Source: Desulfoluna spongiiphila (GTDB lineage: Bacteria > Desulfobacterota > Desulfobacteria > Desulfobacterales > Desulfolunaceae). From it: a stretch of 64,000 nucleotides of DNA. The stretch's first letter is position 1; each line of letters starts with the position of its first letter. The notes beneath the pieces are model-generated. The model worked only from the letters and a program-made list of their open reading frames with translations, searched no databases and was not told the origin of the DNA. This document shows, piece by piece, positions 1 to 8,643 of this stretch. The position numbers and the translations under genes were made by a program. The DNA lies in NCBI RefSeq assembly GCF_900101345.1, contig NZ_FMUX01000025.1:1-64000 (forward strand). Reading direction: 5' to 3'.

Positions 1-46
1 AAACAAAAGCGATGCCTTCTATGGTTAAAGTGGGCAGGGAAAACCT

Positions 47-207
47 GCCTCCGGCGGCCAGGGGATGATCCCCTAAACCCCAGGTTGCGAAAGCCCTCCC
101 CCTTCGTTCCTCAGGGTGAGGGCTTCCGCGAAGATTTCTGTTAAATTGAGCAAAACCTGTTTGTCAAACTTTTCAAACGTTTGGCCCCCGGCAGGGCCGC
201 CGGAGGC
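47..207 (+). repeat. Interspersed hairpin repeat, type A copy
   Basis: Bounded by GCCTCCGGCGG on the left and its inverse CCGCCGGAGGC on the right. Inside are a CAGGGGAT/ATCCCCT hairpin, a long imperfect hairpin around the CCTTCGTTCCTCAGGG segment, and an AAACTTTTC-type hairpin near the right end. The copy and its left flank (CCTTCTATGGTTAAAGTG) are almost identical to 22404-22564, which points to a recent duplication. Confidence 0.85.
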
Positions 208-222
208 GTCTTTAACCTGGCT

Positions 223-377
223 GCCTCCGGCGGGTCGCTTTTTTGAAAAAAAGCTCCGCAAAAAACGTTTCTAATGTGAAAAAGTGGAAATTATTTCGGC
301 GGAGCCTGGAAAGGCTTGCTTAAGACCTGTTTATCAAACTTTTTAAAAGTTTGGCCCCCGGCAGGGCCGCCGGAGGC
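223..377 (+). repeat. Interspersed hairpin repeat, type B copy overlapping a gene end
   Basis: It has the same terminal inverted repeats as the copy just before it, but the left-internal segment is of another type (GGGTCGCTTTTTTG...GCTCCGC). The right half has the usual AAACTTTTTAAAAGTTT hairpin. The 3' end of the minus-strand ModF-like gene enters from the right terminus and uses a stop codon inside this copy at 291. Confidence 0.85.
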
Positions 378-1823
378 ACGCTCCACCCACGCGGTGCTGC
401 CGGTCTCCCGGTTGGGGGAGAGGCGCAGGTGGTGGGTGATGCAGGAGAGGGTGTCGGTCTCGGTGTGGGTGACATAGATCAGGGTGGTTTTTCCGCTCAT
501 GCCCACCCGGTCGGCCAGATCCAGGACAAATCGGCTGTTGGCATCGTCCAGGCCCTGGCAGGGCTCGTCTAAGATCAGAAGGGGAGGGGCCTTGATCATG
601 GACCGGGCGATGAGGACCATGCGCTGCTCACCGGAGGAGAGGCTCCGAAGGGGGCTCTCCTTGCGGTGGGAAAGGCCCATGACTTCGAGCCAGGCACAGG
701 CGGCCTCTTTTTCCAGAAGGGAGAACCTCCGGTAGGTGCCGATGGAATCGGAGAGGCCCGAGAGGATGGCGGAAAAGGGGGTGGCGGCGGCGCGGTAGCC
801 GATCTGAAACTCGGCGGAGAGGTACCCGATCTGTTTTTTAATATCCCAGATGCTCTCCCCGGTGCCTCGCCTGCGGCCGAAAAGCGAGATATCGTTGCCG
901 TAGGCCTTGGGATTGTCGCCGTTGATCATGGAGAGCAGGGTGGATTTTCCCGAGCCGTTGGGGCCGGTGATCATGAGGTGCTCCCCTTTGCGAAGGGCAA
1001 AGCTGACGCCGTCCACCACGGGCCGTCCGTTGTAGGCCACGGAGACATCGCAAAACCGGACCAGGGGATCCCCTGTACTGAACTCGGGGGTCTCTGCCCC
1101 GGGAAGAAAGCAGGCCTGCGGAAGTTCCGCCGGGCAAGGGGTTTTCTCCACGTGTCGCGCCTTGGCCCACGCCGCTTTCGGGCCGCAGGAGACAAGGCGT
1201 CCTTGGTCCATCTCCGCCACATGGGTCACCCAGGGCATCACGTCGCCTGCCCGCCCCAGGATCAGCACCGGGGTGATGCCTGCCCGGGAGAGGCTGTGGA
1301 TACGCTCCCCTAAAGAGGCGGCGGCGCCTTTGTCGAGCCCGCAAAAGGGATCGTCCAGAACAAGAAGGGATGGGTCCGCCATCAGGGCCCTGCAGATCAG
1401 GGATTTTCGAATCTCCCCGGTGGAGAGAAAGCGCAGGCCCCGGTCAAAAAGGGGGGCCAGCCCAAAGGACTCTCCCAAGAGGCGGGCCTTGGCCTCATCC
1501 TTCACCTGCTCCATGATAAAGCCCAGGGCAGAGCGCCCTGGATCGATGCGGTCCATGTAATCGGTGTCGTCTTCCCGGAGTTCCCGTTCAATGGTGGCCA
1601 GGTGCTCCTCAAAGGAGATATGGCCCACAGCTCCGGGCCTGCCGGTAAGAGAACCCGATGAGGGCTCGGCCTTTCCGGCCAGGAGCCTTCCCAGGGCCGA
1701 TTTTCCCGAGCCGTTGGGACCGGTGACGGCCCACACCTGCCCGGAAGAAAGGGTCAGGTTGATGCTGCGAAGCCAGGCGTCGCCGGCAATACGATAGTCC
1801 ACAGATGCAAGTGTCATGTCCAT
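291..1823 (-). CDS. modF: ModF-like tandem ABC ATPase
   Basis: Cytoplasmic protein with two ABC ATPase domains and no membrane segment. Each half has a Walker A (GPNGSGKS), an ABC signature (LSTGE in the first, LSSGE in the second) and a Walker B (LLVLDDP, LLILDEP). The segment GNDISLFGRRRGTGESIWDIKK closely resembles E. coli ModF, a protein linked to molybdate transport operons whose role is unclear. From the ATG at 1823 it is 510 aa, against about 490 for ModF; an upstream ATG with a GGAAGAG before it (about 1874) is an alternative start. The last 28 residues, starting ASGGPAGG, are encoded by the adjacent interspersed repeat. No molybdate transporter genes lie nearby, so the molybdate link rests on family resemblance only. 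Confidence 0.82.
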   Translation of the reverse strand: MDMTLASVDYRIAGDAWLRSINLTLSSGQVWAVTGPNGSGKSALGRLLAGKAEPSSGSLTGRPGAVGHISFEEHLATIERELREDDTDYMDRIDPGRSALGFIMEQVKDEAKARLLGESFGLAPLFDRGLRFLSTGEIRKSLICRALMADPSLLVLDDPFCGLDKGAAASLGERIHSLSRAGITPVLILGRAGDVMPWVTHVAEMDQGRLVSCGPKAAWAKARHVEKTPCPAELPQACFLPGAETPEFSTGDPLVRFCDVSVAYNGRPVVDGVSFALRKGEHLMITGPNGSGKSTLLSMINGDNPKAYGNDISLFGRRRGTGESIWDIKKQIGYLSAEFQIGYRAAATPFSAILSGLSDSIGTYRRFSLLEKEAACAWLEVMGLSHRKESPLRSLSSGEQRMVLIARSMIKAPPLLILDEPCQGLDDANSRFVLDLADRVGMSGKTTLIYVTHTETDTLSCITHHLRLSPNRETGSTAWVERASGGPAGGQTFKKFDKQVLSKPFQAPPK

Positions 1824-2481
1824 GGGGCGTATATACCACAGCAGGGCCGGTAACCCCCAGAGAGTTTCTCTCATTTTCTCTTCCAAAACCCATCGTTTTT
1901 CGAAGCATACATATGCCAGCCTTGCCCATAGTCCCCATAGAGAACACATCAATCTCAAAAATTCGAACAACAAAGCCTTCGATTTACGCCATAATGTCTT
2001 AAAAAATACCTACCACAGCGATCCAAACACGCCAAAACAAACCAAAATCGCGTAAATATCATCAAAATCCTTTGTAAAATCTTAAATTGTTCATAACTTT
2101 TTCGGGTTTTTTCAGTCTGCCCCTTTTCCTCGAGCTTCCGGCCCATGGACCCCACCCGGGGCATCACAGGACCTCCCCGCCCATCCCGGGTCGCTTTTTT
2201 CCGCAAAACCCACTGAGATTCATGGAAAAACGACCTTTTTATTTGCCGGACGGTGTGATAATTTTTTAGATGATCGAAGCCATCAGGGCTCGCACGCATA
2301 CGACCTGATGCCATTGAGCGGTGTCGGCGGTCTCAACCACGATGCCGAGCCCCACGCAGCTCATGGTGCCTGCGTATTGAATGCATGCCGGAGCCCTTCC
2401 CCTTTCCGACCTCTCGCCCCTGTCTCCCCCACACATGGCTTGCCCGATACGCAGCAACCCTTTTTTTTGAAAGGCAACACC
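1824..2481. other. Divergent intergenic region, AT-rich
   Basis: This 658-bp gap lies between the modF-like gene (minus) and the first BMP gene (plus). It has an A/C-rich tract at about 2015-2060 followed by the motif ATTGTTCATAACTTTTT at 2086-2102, which recurs elsewhere in the window. I see no supported gene in it and no convincing -35/-10 pair. Confidence 0.6.
2086..2102 (-). promoter_or_regulatory. Dispersed TTATGAACA motif
   Basis: The core TTATGAACA (minus strand) resembles a DnaA box with two changes. Nearly the same 15-17 bp context occurs at 7698, 24084, 40103 and in the candidate origin at 44945. The function is not known. Confidence 0.35.
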
Positions 2482-3513
2482 ATGGCCCCAGCTCCGCCAC
2501 CCACACACCGCGCCACCCGTGCCTGGGCACTCATGCTCCTTGCCCTCCCCCTGCTCCTCTGGGGAACCTGCCGGGCCGAGACCCTCACCGTGGGTTTCCT
2601 TGCCGGTGGCGGGGGTCTGGGGGACCAGTCTTACAACGACATGACCTGGGTGGGGCTGGCCAAGGCCCGAAAGCAATACGGAATCCGACTCACCTACGCG
2701 CCCACGGAAGAAAACGACGCCTCAAGGCGGCAGGCCCTTGAGACCCTCCTTACCGGCGGGGCCACGGTGGTGGTTTGCAACGGGGCGGGGCTGATCCCGG
2801 TGGTGAAGGCCGTGGCAACCCAACGCCCGGAGATCACCTTCATCATCAACGACCACCTCGTCCAGGGGTTCGCCAACATCGTCTCCACCACCTTTGCAAA
2901 TCACGAGGGCTCTTTCCTGGCAGGGGTCCTGGCGGGAGCCATGACCAAAACACGACGCATCGGATTTATCGGCGGGGTCCGCATGTGCGCCATCCGCTCC
3001 TTTCACATGGGCTTCACCCAAGGGGTCCGGTTTGCCAACCCCGACGCAACCGTCATCACGCGCTTCATCGCCGAGAAGGGAGACTACTCAGGCTTCAGCA
3101 ACCCCGATGCCGGCTACGCCCTGGCCGACACCCTTTACCGGGAAGGCACGGACATCATCTACGCCGTGGCCGGCCTGTCCGGAAACGGGGTCATCCAGGC
3201 TGCCCGGGCCCACAGCCGGTATGTCATCGGCGTGGACGCAGACCAGGACCACATGGCCCGAGGGCTCGTCCTCACCAGCATGATGAAGCGGCTGGACCGC
3301 GCCTCCCTCATGGAGGTGGAAAAAATCCTCACCCACCGGTTCCAGCCCGGGGAGAGCCCTTACAACCTTGAAAACGGAGGGGTGAGTCTCAGTCCCATGC
3401 GGTACACCCGGGAGATGATCCCCGAGGCGATCCACCGACAACTGAAGCTGGCGGAGTCCGACATCATCGCCGGTGAACTCACCGTCCACCGGTGCGAGGA
3501 GGCCCCCCCATGA
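2482..3513 (+). CDS. BMP/PnrA family periplasmic binding protein (first of pair)
   Basis: 343 aa from the ATG at 2482, preceded by GAAAGG. An N-terminal signal peptide (hydrophobic stretch LMLLALPLLLWG, cleavage near CRA-ET) leads to a BMP/Med/PnrA-type periplasmic binding domain (LTVGFLAGGGGLGDQSYND...VVSTTF-type NHEGSFLAG...VIGVDADQDHMARGLVLTSMMKR). Family members bind purine nucleosides or autoinducer-like ligands outside the membrane. It overlaps the next gene by ATGA (3510-3513), and that gene encodes a clear paralogue with the same motifs. No ABC permease or ATPase follows; the downstream genes are a hybrid kinase and a response regulator. I infer that it is a ligand sensor rather than a transporter component. 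Confidence 0.85.
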   Translation: MAPAPPPTHRATRAWALMLLALPLLLWGTCRAETLTVGFLAGGGGLGDQSYNDMTWVGLAKARKQYGIRLTYAPTEENDASRRQALETLLTGGATVVVCNGAGLIPVVKAVATQRPEITFIINDHLVQGFANIVSTTFANHEGSFLAGVLAGAMTKTRRIGFIGGVRMCAIRSFHMGFTQGVRFANPDATVITRFIAEKGDYSGFSNPDAGYALADTLYREGTDIIYAVAGLSGNGVIQAARAHSRYVIGVDADQDHMARGLVLTSMMKRLDRASLMEVEKILTHRFQPGESPYNLENGGVSLSPMRYTREMIPEAIHRQLKLAESDIIAGELTVHRCEEAPP

Positions 3514-4514
3514 AAACCATCATCCTTCTGCTGGCCTGTCTCCTGATTCCCCTGGGCCCGGTGTCGGGCAAGCCCCTCACCGTGGGCTTTCTGGTGGGCT
3601 ACTCGGGTATCGGGGACCAGTCCTTCAACGACATGACCTACGCCGGCCTCATCAAGGCCAAACAGGACCTGGGCATCGGCGTCATCGTCGAGGACATGGA
3701 AAAATCCCAGGCCGCGGCAGAAGAAGCCATGCAGCGACTTCTCAAGCGACAGGTCCAGGTCATCGTGGCCAACGGCTTTGAGTTCAAAGAGCTGGTGACC
3801 GCCTACGCCAGGCGCCATCCCGAGACTTACTTCATCATGCACGATGTGCCCATCAAGGGCCTGGACAACGTGGTATCCACGGTATTTGCCGTGGAAGAGG
3901 GGGCCTTTCTCGCCGGGCTCCTTGCCGCGTCCATGCCCGGGGCCCGAAAAATCGGGTACATCGGTGCCGTGGACATCCCCGTGATGGCCCCCTTTCTCAC
4001 CGGGTTCCGCGCGGGGATCCGGTACGCCTCTCCTGGCATTCCCCTGGAGGTGGCCTATATCTCCGAGGCCCCGGATTACAGCGGGTTCAACGACCCGGCA
4101 AAAGGACATGCCGTGGCCACCGAGATGTATGAACGCGGAGCCACCACCATCTTTTCAGTGGCCGGCCTCACGGGAAACGGTGTGATTCAGGCGGCCCGGG
4201 CCGCCGACCGCTTTGTCATCGGCGTGGACTCCGACCAGGACCACCTTGCCGTCGGCCATGTCCTCACCAGCATGATGAAGCGCCTTGATATCGCCACCTA
4301 CAAAGAGGTGGCCAAAATCGCCATGGGCCGCTTCCGTCCCGGCATCCGCCACTACGGCCTCCTGGAAGACGGGGTGGGGCTGTCCCCCATGACCTACACG
4401 CGAAAGAAGATCCCCCAGGCCCTGCTCGACCGCCTGGAGGAGGTGCGCTTGAAGATCATCGCCGGTGAGATCCGTTTTCCCCAAACCGGCCTTCCCCCCA
4501 AAGGAGCGCCATGA
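3510..4514 (+). CDS. BMP/PnrA family periplasmic binding protein (second of pair)
   Basis: 334 aa. The start at 3510 is set by GAGGAGG seven bases upstream and by the ATGA overlap with the preceding stop. A signal peptide (IILLLACLLIPLGPVSG) precedes a BMP domain starting LTVGFLVGYSGIGDQSFND and containing VIGVDSDQDHLAVGHVLTSMMKRLD, nearly the same motif as in the first BMP protein. Tandem duplication followed by divergence is the simplest explanation. It ends in an ATGA overlap (4511-4514) with the hybrid kinase, so the two binding proteins and the kinase are very likely made from one transcript. The ligand cannot be told from sequence. Confidence 0.86.
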   Translation: MKTIILLLACLLIPLGPVSGKPLTVGFLVGYSGIGDQSFNDMTYAGLIKAKQDLGIGVIVEDMEKSQAAAEEAMQRLLKRQVQVIVANGFEFKELVTAYARRHPETYFIMHDVPIKGLDNVVSTVFAVEEGAFLAGLLAASMPGARKIGYIGAVDIPVMAPFLTGFRAGIRYASPGIPLEVAYISEAPDYSGFNDPAKGHAVATEMYERGATTIFSVAGLTGNGVIQAARAADRFVIGVDSDQDHLAVGHVLTSMMKRLDIATYKEVAKIAMGRFRPGIRHYGLLEDGVGLSPMTYTRKKIPQALLDRLEEVRLKIIAGEIRFPQTGLPPKGAP

Positions 4515-6691
4515 CCTTTGCCTGGACACTTCAACGAAAAATTACCACGGGGACCCTCCTGATCCTTCTGGCGGCCCTTATCCTGTCGGGGGCGTTGATC
4601 CTGGACAAACAGCGGCACCAGCTCATCGGGGACCTCACCCGGCAGACCGAACGGCTCACCGCCCTGGTTGCAGAGTTCAGCGTGCAGCCCATCGAAAGGT
4701 ACAACTACTTTGTCCTGGAAGAGGTGGCCCTGAGCGTGGAGCAGTTTTCTCAGGTGGCGTTTTGTGAAATCTACGACACCTCCGGAAACTCCCTGATCAA
4801 TATCGAGGCCACCATCCACGGGAAAGATGTCACAAAAAAACAGCGCCGTACCGGCAACAACATCCTCATCGCCTCCCGGGCCATCACCTCAGACACCGGC
4901 ACCTCCTTGGGCGAGGTTGAAATCGGGACCTTCACCGACACCGCCATTGCCCAGCTCCGCATGGACGCCATAACGCTAAGCGTGGGCAGCTTTCTCATCC
5001 TGGGGCTGGTGGCTGTGTGCCTCCACCTCTTCCTGGCAAAAAGCATCGTCACCCCGGTGGTCACCCTCTCCACCATGGCCAAAGCCCTCTCCCGGGGGGA
5101 ATTCGTCAAGCCCGACCTGGACGTGCGCACCGATGAAATCGGCCACCTCTGCCAGGCCTTTCAGGAGATGAGCAGCAGCCTCCAGCACCTTTACGCCCAC
5201 CTTGAAAAAGAGGTCGCCGAGCGCACCGGAGAGCTGGAGGGGGCCAACCGCCTCCTGCAGACAGAAATCAAAGAGAAGGAAGCCATGGAAAAAGCCCTGC
5301 ACAAAGCCAAGGAGGACGCCGAGGAGGCCAACCGGTACAAGAGCCTTTTTGTGGCCAACATGAGCCATGAAATCCGCACCCCCTTAAACGCCATCCTCGG
5401 ATACGCCCAGATCCTCCAGCAAAAGGAGTTGGGAGACCCGGACATCACCCACGCCGTGGACACCATTGAAAAGAGCGGGAGCCACCTGCTGGGGGTCATC
5501 AACGACATCCTCGATTTTTCCAAAATCGAAGCGGGAAAAATGGACCTGCGCATGGCCCCCTTTGACCTGGTGGCCCTGTTGGCCAACCTGGACACCCTTT
5601 TTGCCCTCAGGTGCAGACACAAAAATCTCTCCTGGGAGGTCACCGGCCCTGCGGACCGCACCTGCCTTCCCGTGGAAGGGGATGAGGGAAAGCTTCGCCA
5701 GGTGCTCATCAACCTGCTCAACAACGCCGTAAAATTCACCGGGTCCGGGGCCATCCGCCTCCGGGTCAAAGAGACCGCCCCGGACCTGTTTCACTTTGAG
5801 GTCCGTGACACCGGAGCCGGTATCCCCAAAGCATCCGTGGACACCATCTTTCTCCCCTTCCGGCAGGGCCACAGTGATGCCCGGGAGGAGGGCACCGGCC
5901 TGGGCCTGCCCATCTCCAGCAGCTATGTCCGACTCATGGGGGGCACCCTGGAGCTGACCTCCGGCGAAGGGCTGGGCAGCCGGTTTCACTTCACCGTGCG
6001 GCTTCCCCAGGTCCCCTTAGAAAGCCTGCCCGCCCAAGGCACCGTCCCCGCGCCCAGGCAGCTGGATAAAAACGGCAACCTGACGGCCATGGTGGTGGAC
6101 GACAACCGGAACAACCGGGACGTCCTTGCCACCATCCTCAAGGGCCTGGGCTTTGCCGTCACCACGGTGGACAATGGCCGGGACGCGCTGGCACAGCTGG
6201 AGACCCAGGCAACGGATATCCTCTTTGTGGACTATCACATGCCCGGCCTCACCGGCCTTGACATGGCCCGGGAGGCCAGGAGCCGCGGAACCTCTCCCCC
6301 CATTCCCACGGTCCTTGTCACAGCCGACGTCTTTGACCTCAAAGGGCAACTCTCCGCCGAAAAAGGCATTGACCACTGCATCCCCAAACCCCTTCGCATC
6401 GACGACGTAACCCATGCCGTGGAGGCCCTCCTCCCCGTAACCTTCAAACCCGTTGAGCATCGGCAGGCCCCGCCACCCCCCATGGCCGCCGACCTCTCCC
6501 CGGACCTTCGCCGCGCCATACGGGAGGCCGCGCAATTCGGCAAGGTCAGTGAACTCAAGGAGCTCATGGGCCAGGTGACCCACGGCGACACCAAAGAGGC
6601 CATGGCCCGGCTGCTTCGAAAATACGACATGGACGGCATCATCGCCCTGATGAATGCATCCCCCCAAGGAGATCCCCATGCAGACCCCTGA
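4511..6691 (+). CDS. Hybrid sensor histidine kinase
   Basis: 726 aa, start fixed by AAAGGAG and the ATGA overlap. Order of parts: membrane segment about 12-32, an extracytoplasmic domain of about 120 residues, second membrane segment about 155-177, HAMP, a coiled coil, HisKA with the H-box NMSHEIRTPLN (His about 286), HATPase (NLLNNAVKF, DTGAGIP, GTGLGLPIS), a receiver with the phospho-acceptor Asp about 574 (FVDYHMPG), then a helical tail without a recognisable Hpt His. The periplasmic part is too small to be a binding protein itself, which fits sensing through the two BMP proteins encoded just upstream, in the manner of LuxP with LuxQ. That partnership is inferred from gene order. Confidence 0.88.
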   Translation: MTFAWTLQRKITTGTLLILLAALILSGALILDKQRHQLIGDLTRQTERLTALVAEFSVQPIERYNYFVLEEVALSVEQFSQVAFCEIYDTSGNSLINIEATIHGKDVTKKQRRTGNNILIASRAITSDTGTSLGEVEIGTFTDTAIAQLRMDAITLSVGSFLILGLVAVCLHLFLAKSIVTPVVTLSTMAKALSRGEFVKPDLDVRTDEIGHLCQAFQEMSSSLQHLYAHLEKEVAERTGELEGANRLLQTEIKEKEAMEKALHKAKEDAEEANRYKSLFVANMSHEIRTPLNAILGYAQILQQKELGDPDITHAVDTIEKSGSHLLGVINDILDFSKIEAGKMDLRMAPFDLVALLANLDTLFALRCRHKNLSWEVTGPADRTCLPVEGDEGKLRQVLINLLNNAVKFTGSGAIRLRVKETAPDLFHFEVRDTGAGIPKASVDTIFLPFRQGHSDAREEGTGLGLPISSSYVRLMGGTLELTSGEGLGSRFHFTVRLPQVPLESLPAQGTVPAPRQLDKNGNLTAMVVDDNRNNRDVLATILKGLGFAVTTVDNGRDALAQLETQATDILFVDYHMPGLTGLDMAREARSRGTSPPIPTVLVTADVFDLKGQLSAEKGIDHCIPKPLRIDDVTHAVEALLPVTFKPVEHRQAPPPPMAADLSPDLRRAIREAAQFGKVSELKELMGQVTHGDTKEAMARLLRKYDMDGIIALMNASPQGDPHADP

Positions 6692-7340
6692 CGAGCACAC
6701 CCCCACCCCGCCGAAAATTCTCATCGTGGACGACAAACCAGAGAACATCGACCTCATCATGAAGATCCTGGAACCGGAGGGGTACAACCTCGCCTTTGCC
6801 ACCAACGGCACCAAGGCCCTTGAGGTGGCGCGCCACTTTATCCCGGACCTCATCCTCATGGATGTCATGATGCCCCCGGGGCCAGACGGATTTGCAACCT
6901 GCACCCAGCTCAAGGCCGACCCCCTCACCACCGATATCCCCGTGGTCTTTGTCACGGCCAAGGGCGAAACCACAGCCATCGTGGAGGGGTTCCGTTGCGG
7001 TGGCCAGGATTACATCCCCAAGCCCTTCCGACGGGAAGAGGTCCTCTCCCGGGTCCGCACCCACGTACAGGTGCGCCTTTTGATCGCCAAACAGGCACGG
7101 CTCATCGAGGAGCTCCAGGAGGCCCTCTCCCATGTCAAAACCCTGCGCGGGCTCCTCCCCATCTGCGCCGCCTGCAAAAAAGTGCGCGACGACGACGGCT
7201 ACTGGCACCAGATCGAAAAATACCTCTCCACCCACTCGGAGTTGGGTTTTACCCACGGCATCTGCGCCGAGTGCGCCCGGCGCCTCTACCCCGACCTCGA
7301 CCTCTCGGATCTCTCCGATACCCCCGACGACACCGTGTAA
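6678..7340 (+). CDS. Response regulator with C-terminal cysteine motif
   Basis: 220 aa from the ATG at 6678 (AAGGAG seven bases upstream), overlapping the kinase gene by 14 bp. The N-terminal receiver has acidic residues in LIVDDKPEN, phospho-acceptor Asp62 (LILMDVMMP) and Lys115 (YIPKPF). A coiled-coil linker follows, then a short domain with PICAACKKVRDDDGYW and HGICAECARRLYP, a Cys-X2-Cys pair repeated twice that recurs in receiver proteins of this phylum and may bind metal. There is no DNA-binding or enzymatic output domain, so the output is unknown. It is the last gene of the BMP-kinase operon and likely the target of that kinase. Confidence 0.85.
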   Translation: MQTPDEHTPTPPKILIVDDKPENIDLIMKILEPEGYNLAFATNGTKALEVARHFIPDLILMDVMMPPGPDGFATCTQLKADPLTTDIPVVFVTAKGETTAIVEGFRCGGQDYIPKPFRREEVLSRVRTHVQVRLLIAKQARLIEELQEALSHVKTLRGLLPICAACKKVRDDDGYWHQIEKYLSTHSELGFTHGICAECARRLYPDLDLSDLSDTPDDTV

Positions 7341-7697
7341 GGGTGCGACCCCGCCGAAGACACACCGGGCAGGCTCAGCCACCCATGCCTTGGACGGCAT
7401 GGATCAAAGACCGTGCTCTCTTTTTCGTTTTCAGCCCTGAAACCGCAAAAAAGAGCCCCAAACAGCCTGGTTCCCGACCTGTCCCCCCTTAAAAACCACG
7501 AGCTGAACGCAAAGGAGTTAATACACCATAAAATTCTACCAAAGAGGCACATTAAATAAGGCAGAACACCTTTAAAGTCATCACTACCTCAAAAAATCAT
7601 ACCAAAAACACATCCAAACCAATTTCAAACACACCAAAACAAAATATTTATCTGTTTTTCCCAATCCAAGCTCCATTTCCCAGGCAAAACCCCACCC

Positions 7698-7714
7698 ATT
7701 GTTCATAACTTTCT
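7698..7714 (-). promoter_or_regulatory. Dispersed TTATGAACA motif
   Basis: ATTGTTCATAACTTTCT, about 95 bases before the GntR start. It matches the 2086 copy over the first 15 positions. Confidence 0.35.
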
Positions 7715-7771
7715 GATCCCAAAGCATCTCTGTCGTCTTTTTCCGGTTGCAGTGCCCGTTGCACCGTGGTA

Positions 7772-7784
7772 TTGGTCTTACCAA
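7772..7784. promoter_or_regulatory. GntR/FadR-type operator 1
   Basis: TTGGTCTTACCAA is a perfect 5-bp inverted repeat with a 3-bp centre. It fits the TGGTnnnACCA pattern bound by FadR-subfamily GntR regulators such as LldR and FadR. It lies 24 bp upstream of a gene for such a regulator. Confidence 0.72.
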
Positions 7785-7803
7785 AAAACATCAATCTGGA
7801 GTA

Positions 7804-7816
7804 TTGGTATGACCAA
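7804..7816. promoter_or_regulatory. GntR/FadR-type operator 2 over the start codon
   Basis: TTGGTATGACCAA has the same two arms as operator 1, and its centre is the ATG start codon of the regulator gene (7809-7811). The 32-bp centre-to-centre spacing is about three helical turns, which suits cooperative autorepression. Confidence 0.7.
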
Positions 7817-8525
7817 AATAGAGACGGAGGGCCGCCTCTTCCACACCGTGGCCCGCGCCATCGCCGACCGCATCGAGAGCGACGAGTGGCCCCCGGGAAC
7901 GCGACTTCCCTCCGAGCGAAGCCTGGCCGAACACTTTGCCGTCTCCCGAAGCTGCATCCGGGAGGCCATCCGGACCCTCTCCGAACAGCAGATCGTGGAG
8001 ACACGAAGGGGGGCGGGAACCTTTGTCTCCGAACCGGACGACTCGGCCCTGTCCGCCCACCTCGCCCGGGTGGTCCCCTTGAAAACCGAACGCCTTGCCG
8101 AGATCTTCGATGTCCGGCGCATCATCGAGCCCCAGCTCGCCGCACGGGCAGCCCAACACATCTCCGAAGACCAGCTCGTCCGCCTCAAACTCCTGGTCTA
8201 TGAACAGGAAAAACGGGCCCTGGCCGGAGAGACCACCGAAGACCTGGACCAGGCCTTCCACCTCTGCCTGGCCGAAGCCTCGGGAAACACCATCCTTTTA
8301 AATGTGGTGAAAAACCTCACCACCATCCTGACGGAATCCCGCACCGAGGCCCTCCAGACCCCGGAACGAAGCCGCCTGTCCGTCACCTCCCACGTGGCGG
8401 TCATCGACGCCCTGGAACGGGGAGACAGCGCCGCCGCCGAAGCCGCCATGCGCCGTCACCTTGAAACCGTGGAGCAGGCAGTGTTTGAAGGAGGGGAATC
8501 AACATGGCCTCCGCCCGCAAAGTAA
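7809..8525 (+). CDS. GntR family regulator, FadR subfamily
   Basis: 238 aa, start at the ATG at 7809 with GGAG seven bases upstream. The N-terminal winged helix (about 10-75) carries the typical LPSERSLAEHFAVSRSCIREA recognition helix and RRGAGTFV wing. The rest is an all-helical FCD-type effector domain (FDVRRIIEPQLAARAAQ, DQAFHLCLAEASGN, SHVAVIDALERGD) that in relatives senses small organic acids, often with a bound metal. Two perfect operators, one over its own start codon, predict autoregulation. A half-site GACCAAAAT at 8550-8558 lies between it and the TauE/SafE gene, so that transporter is the likely target. The effector is unknown. Confidence 0.88.
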   Translation: MTKIETEGRLFHTVARAIADRIESDEWPPGTRLPSERSLAEHFAVSRSCIREAIRTLSEQQIVETRRGAGTFVSEPDDSALSAHLARVVPLKTERLAEIFDVRRIIEPQLAARAAQHISEDQLVRLKLLVYEQEKRALAGETTEDLDQAFHLCLAEASGNTILLNVVKNLTTILTESRTEALQTPERSRLSVTSHVAVIDALERGDSAAAEAAMRRHLETVEQAVFEGGESTWPPPAK

Positions 8526-8643
8526 GCCACCCCAACAGCCTATTTATTTGACCAAAATCGTTCCCAACATCTGTTTATCCAACGTGTCAAAAGCCTGACC
8601 ATCGGAGGCTGCTTTTGAACCCAGAATAGGACGGAATCAAGAT

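Larger units (their letters stand above)
7341..7808. other. Intergenic region ahead of the GntR gene
   Basis: After the operon end there is a short perfect hairpin CCATGCC/GGCATGG at 7383-7402 and an imperfect T-rich hairpin at about 7414-7456 that could end transcription. An A/C-rich tract (7560-7640) and the TTATGAACA motif at 7698-7714 follow. The first GntR operator is at 7772. No gene is supported. Confidence 0.5.

Noticed and set aside
73..261. Short frames through the repeat copies (for example 73-261 minus, 22247-22603 minus)
   Set aside because: They translate the interspersed repeat itself, recur at several copies with the same SGGPAGG-type peptide, and lack ribosome sites.
666..1313. 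Plus-strand frame opposite the modF-like gene
   Set aside because: The minus strand encodes two complete ABC domains; the plus frame is a low-complexity shadow.
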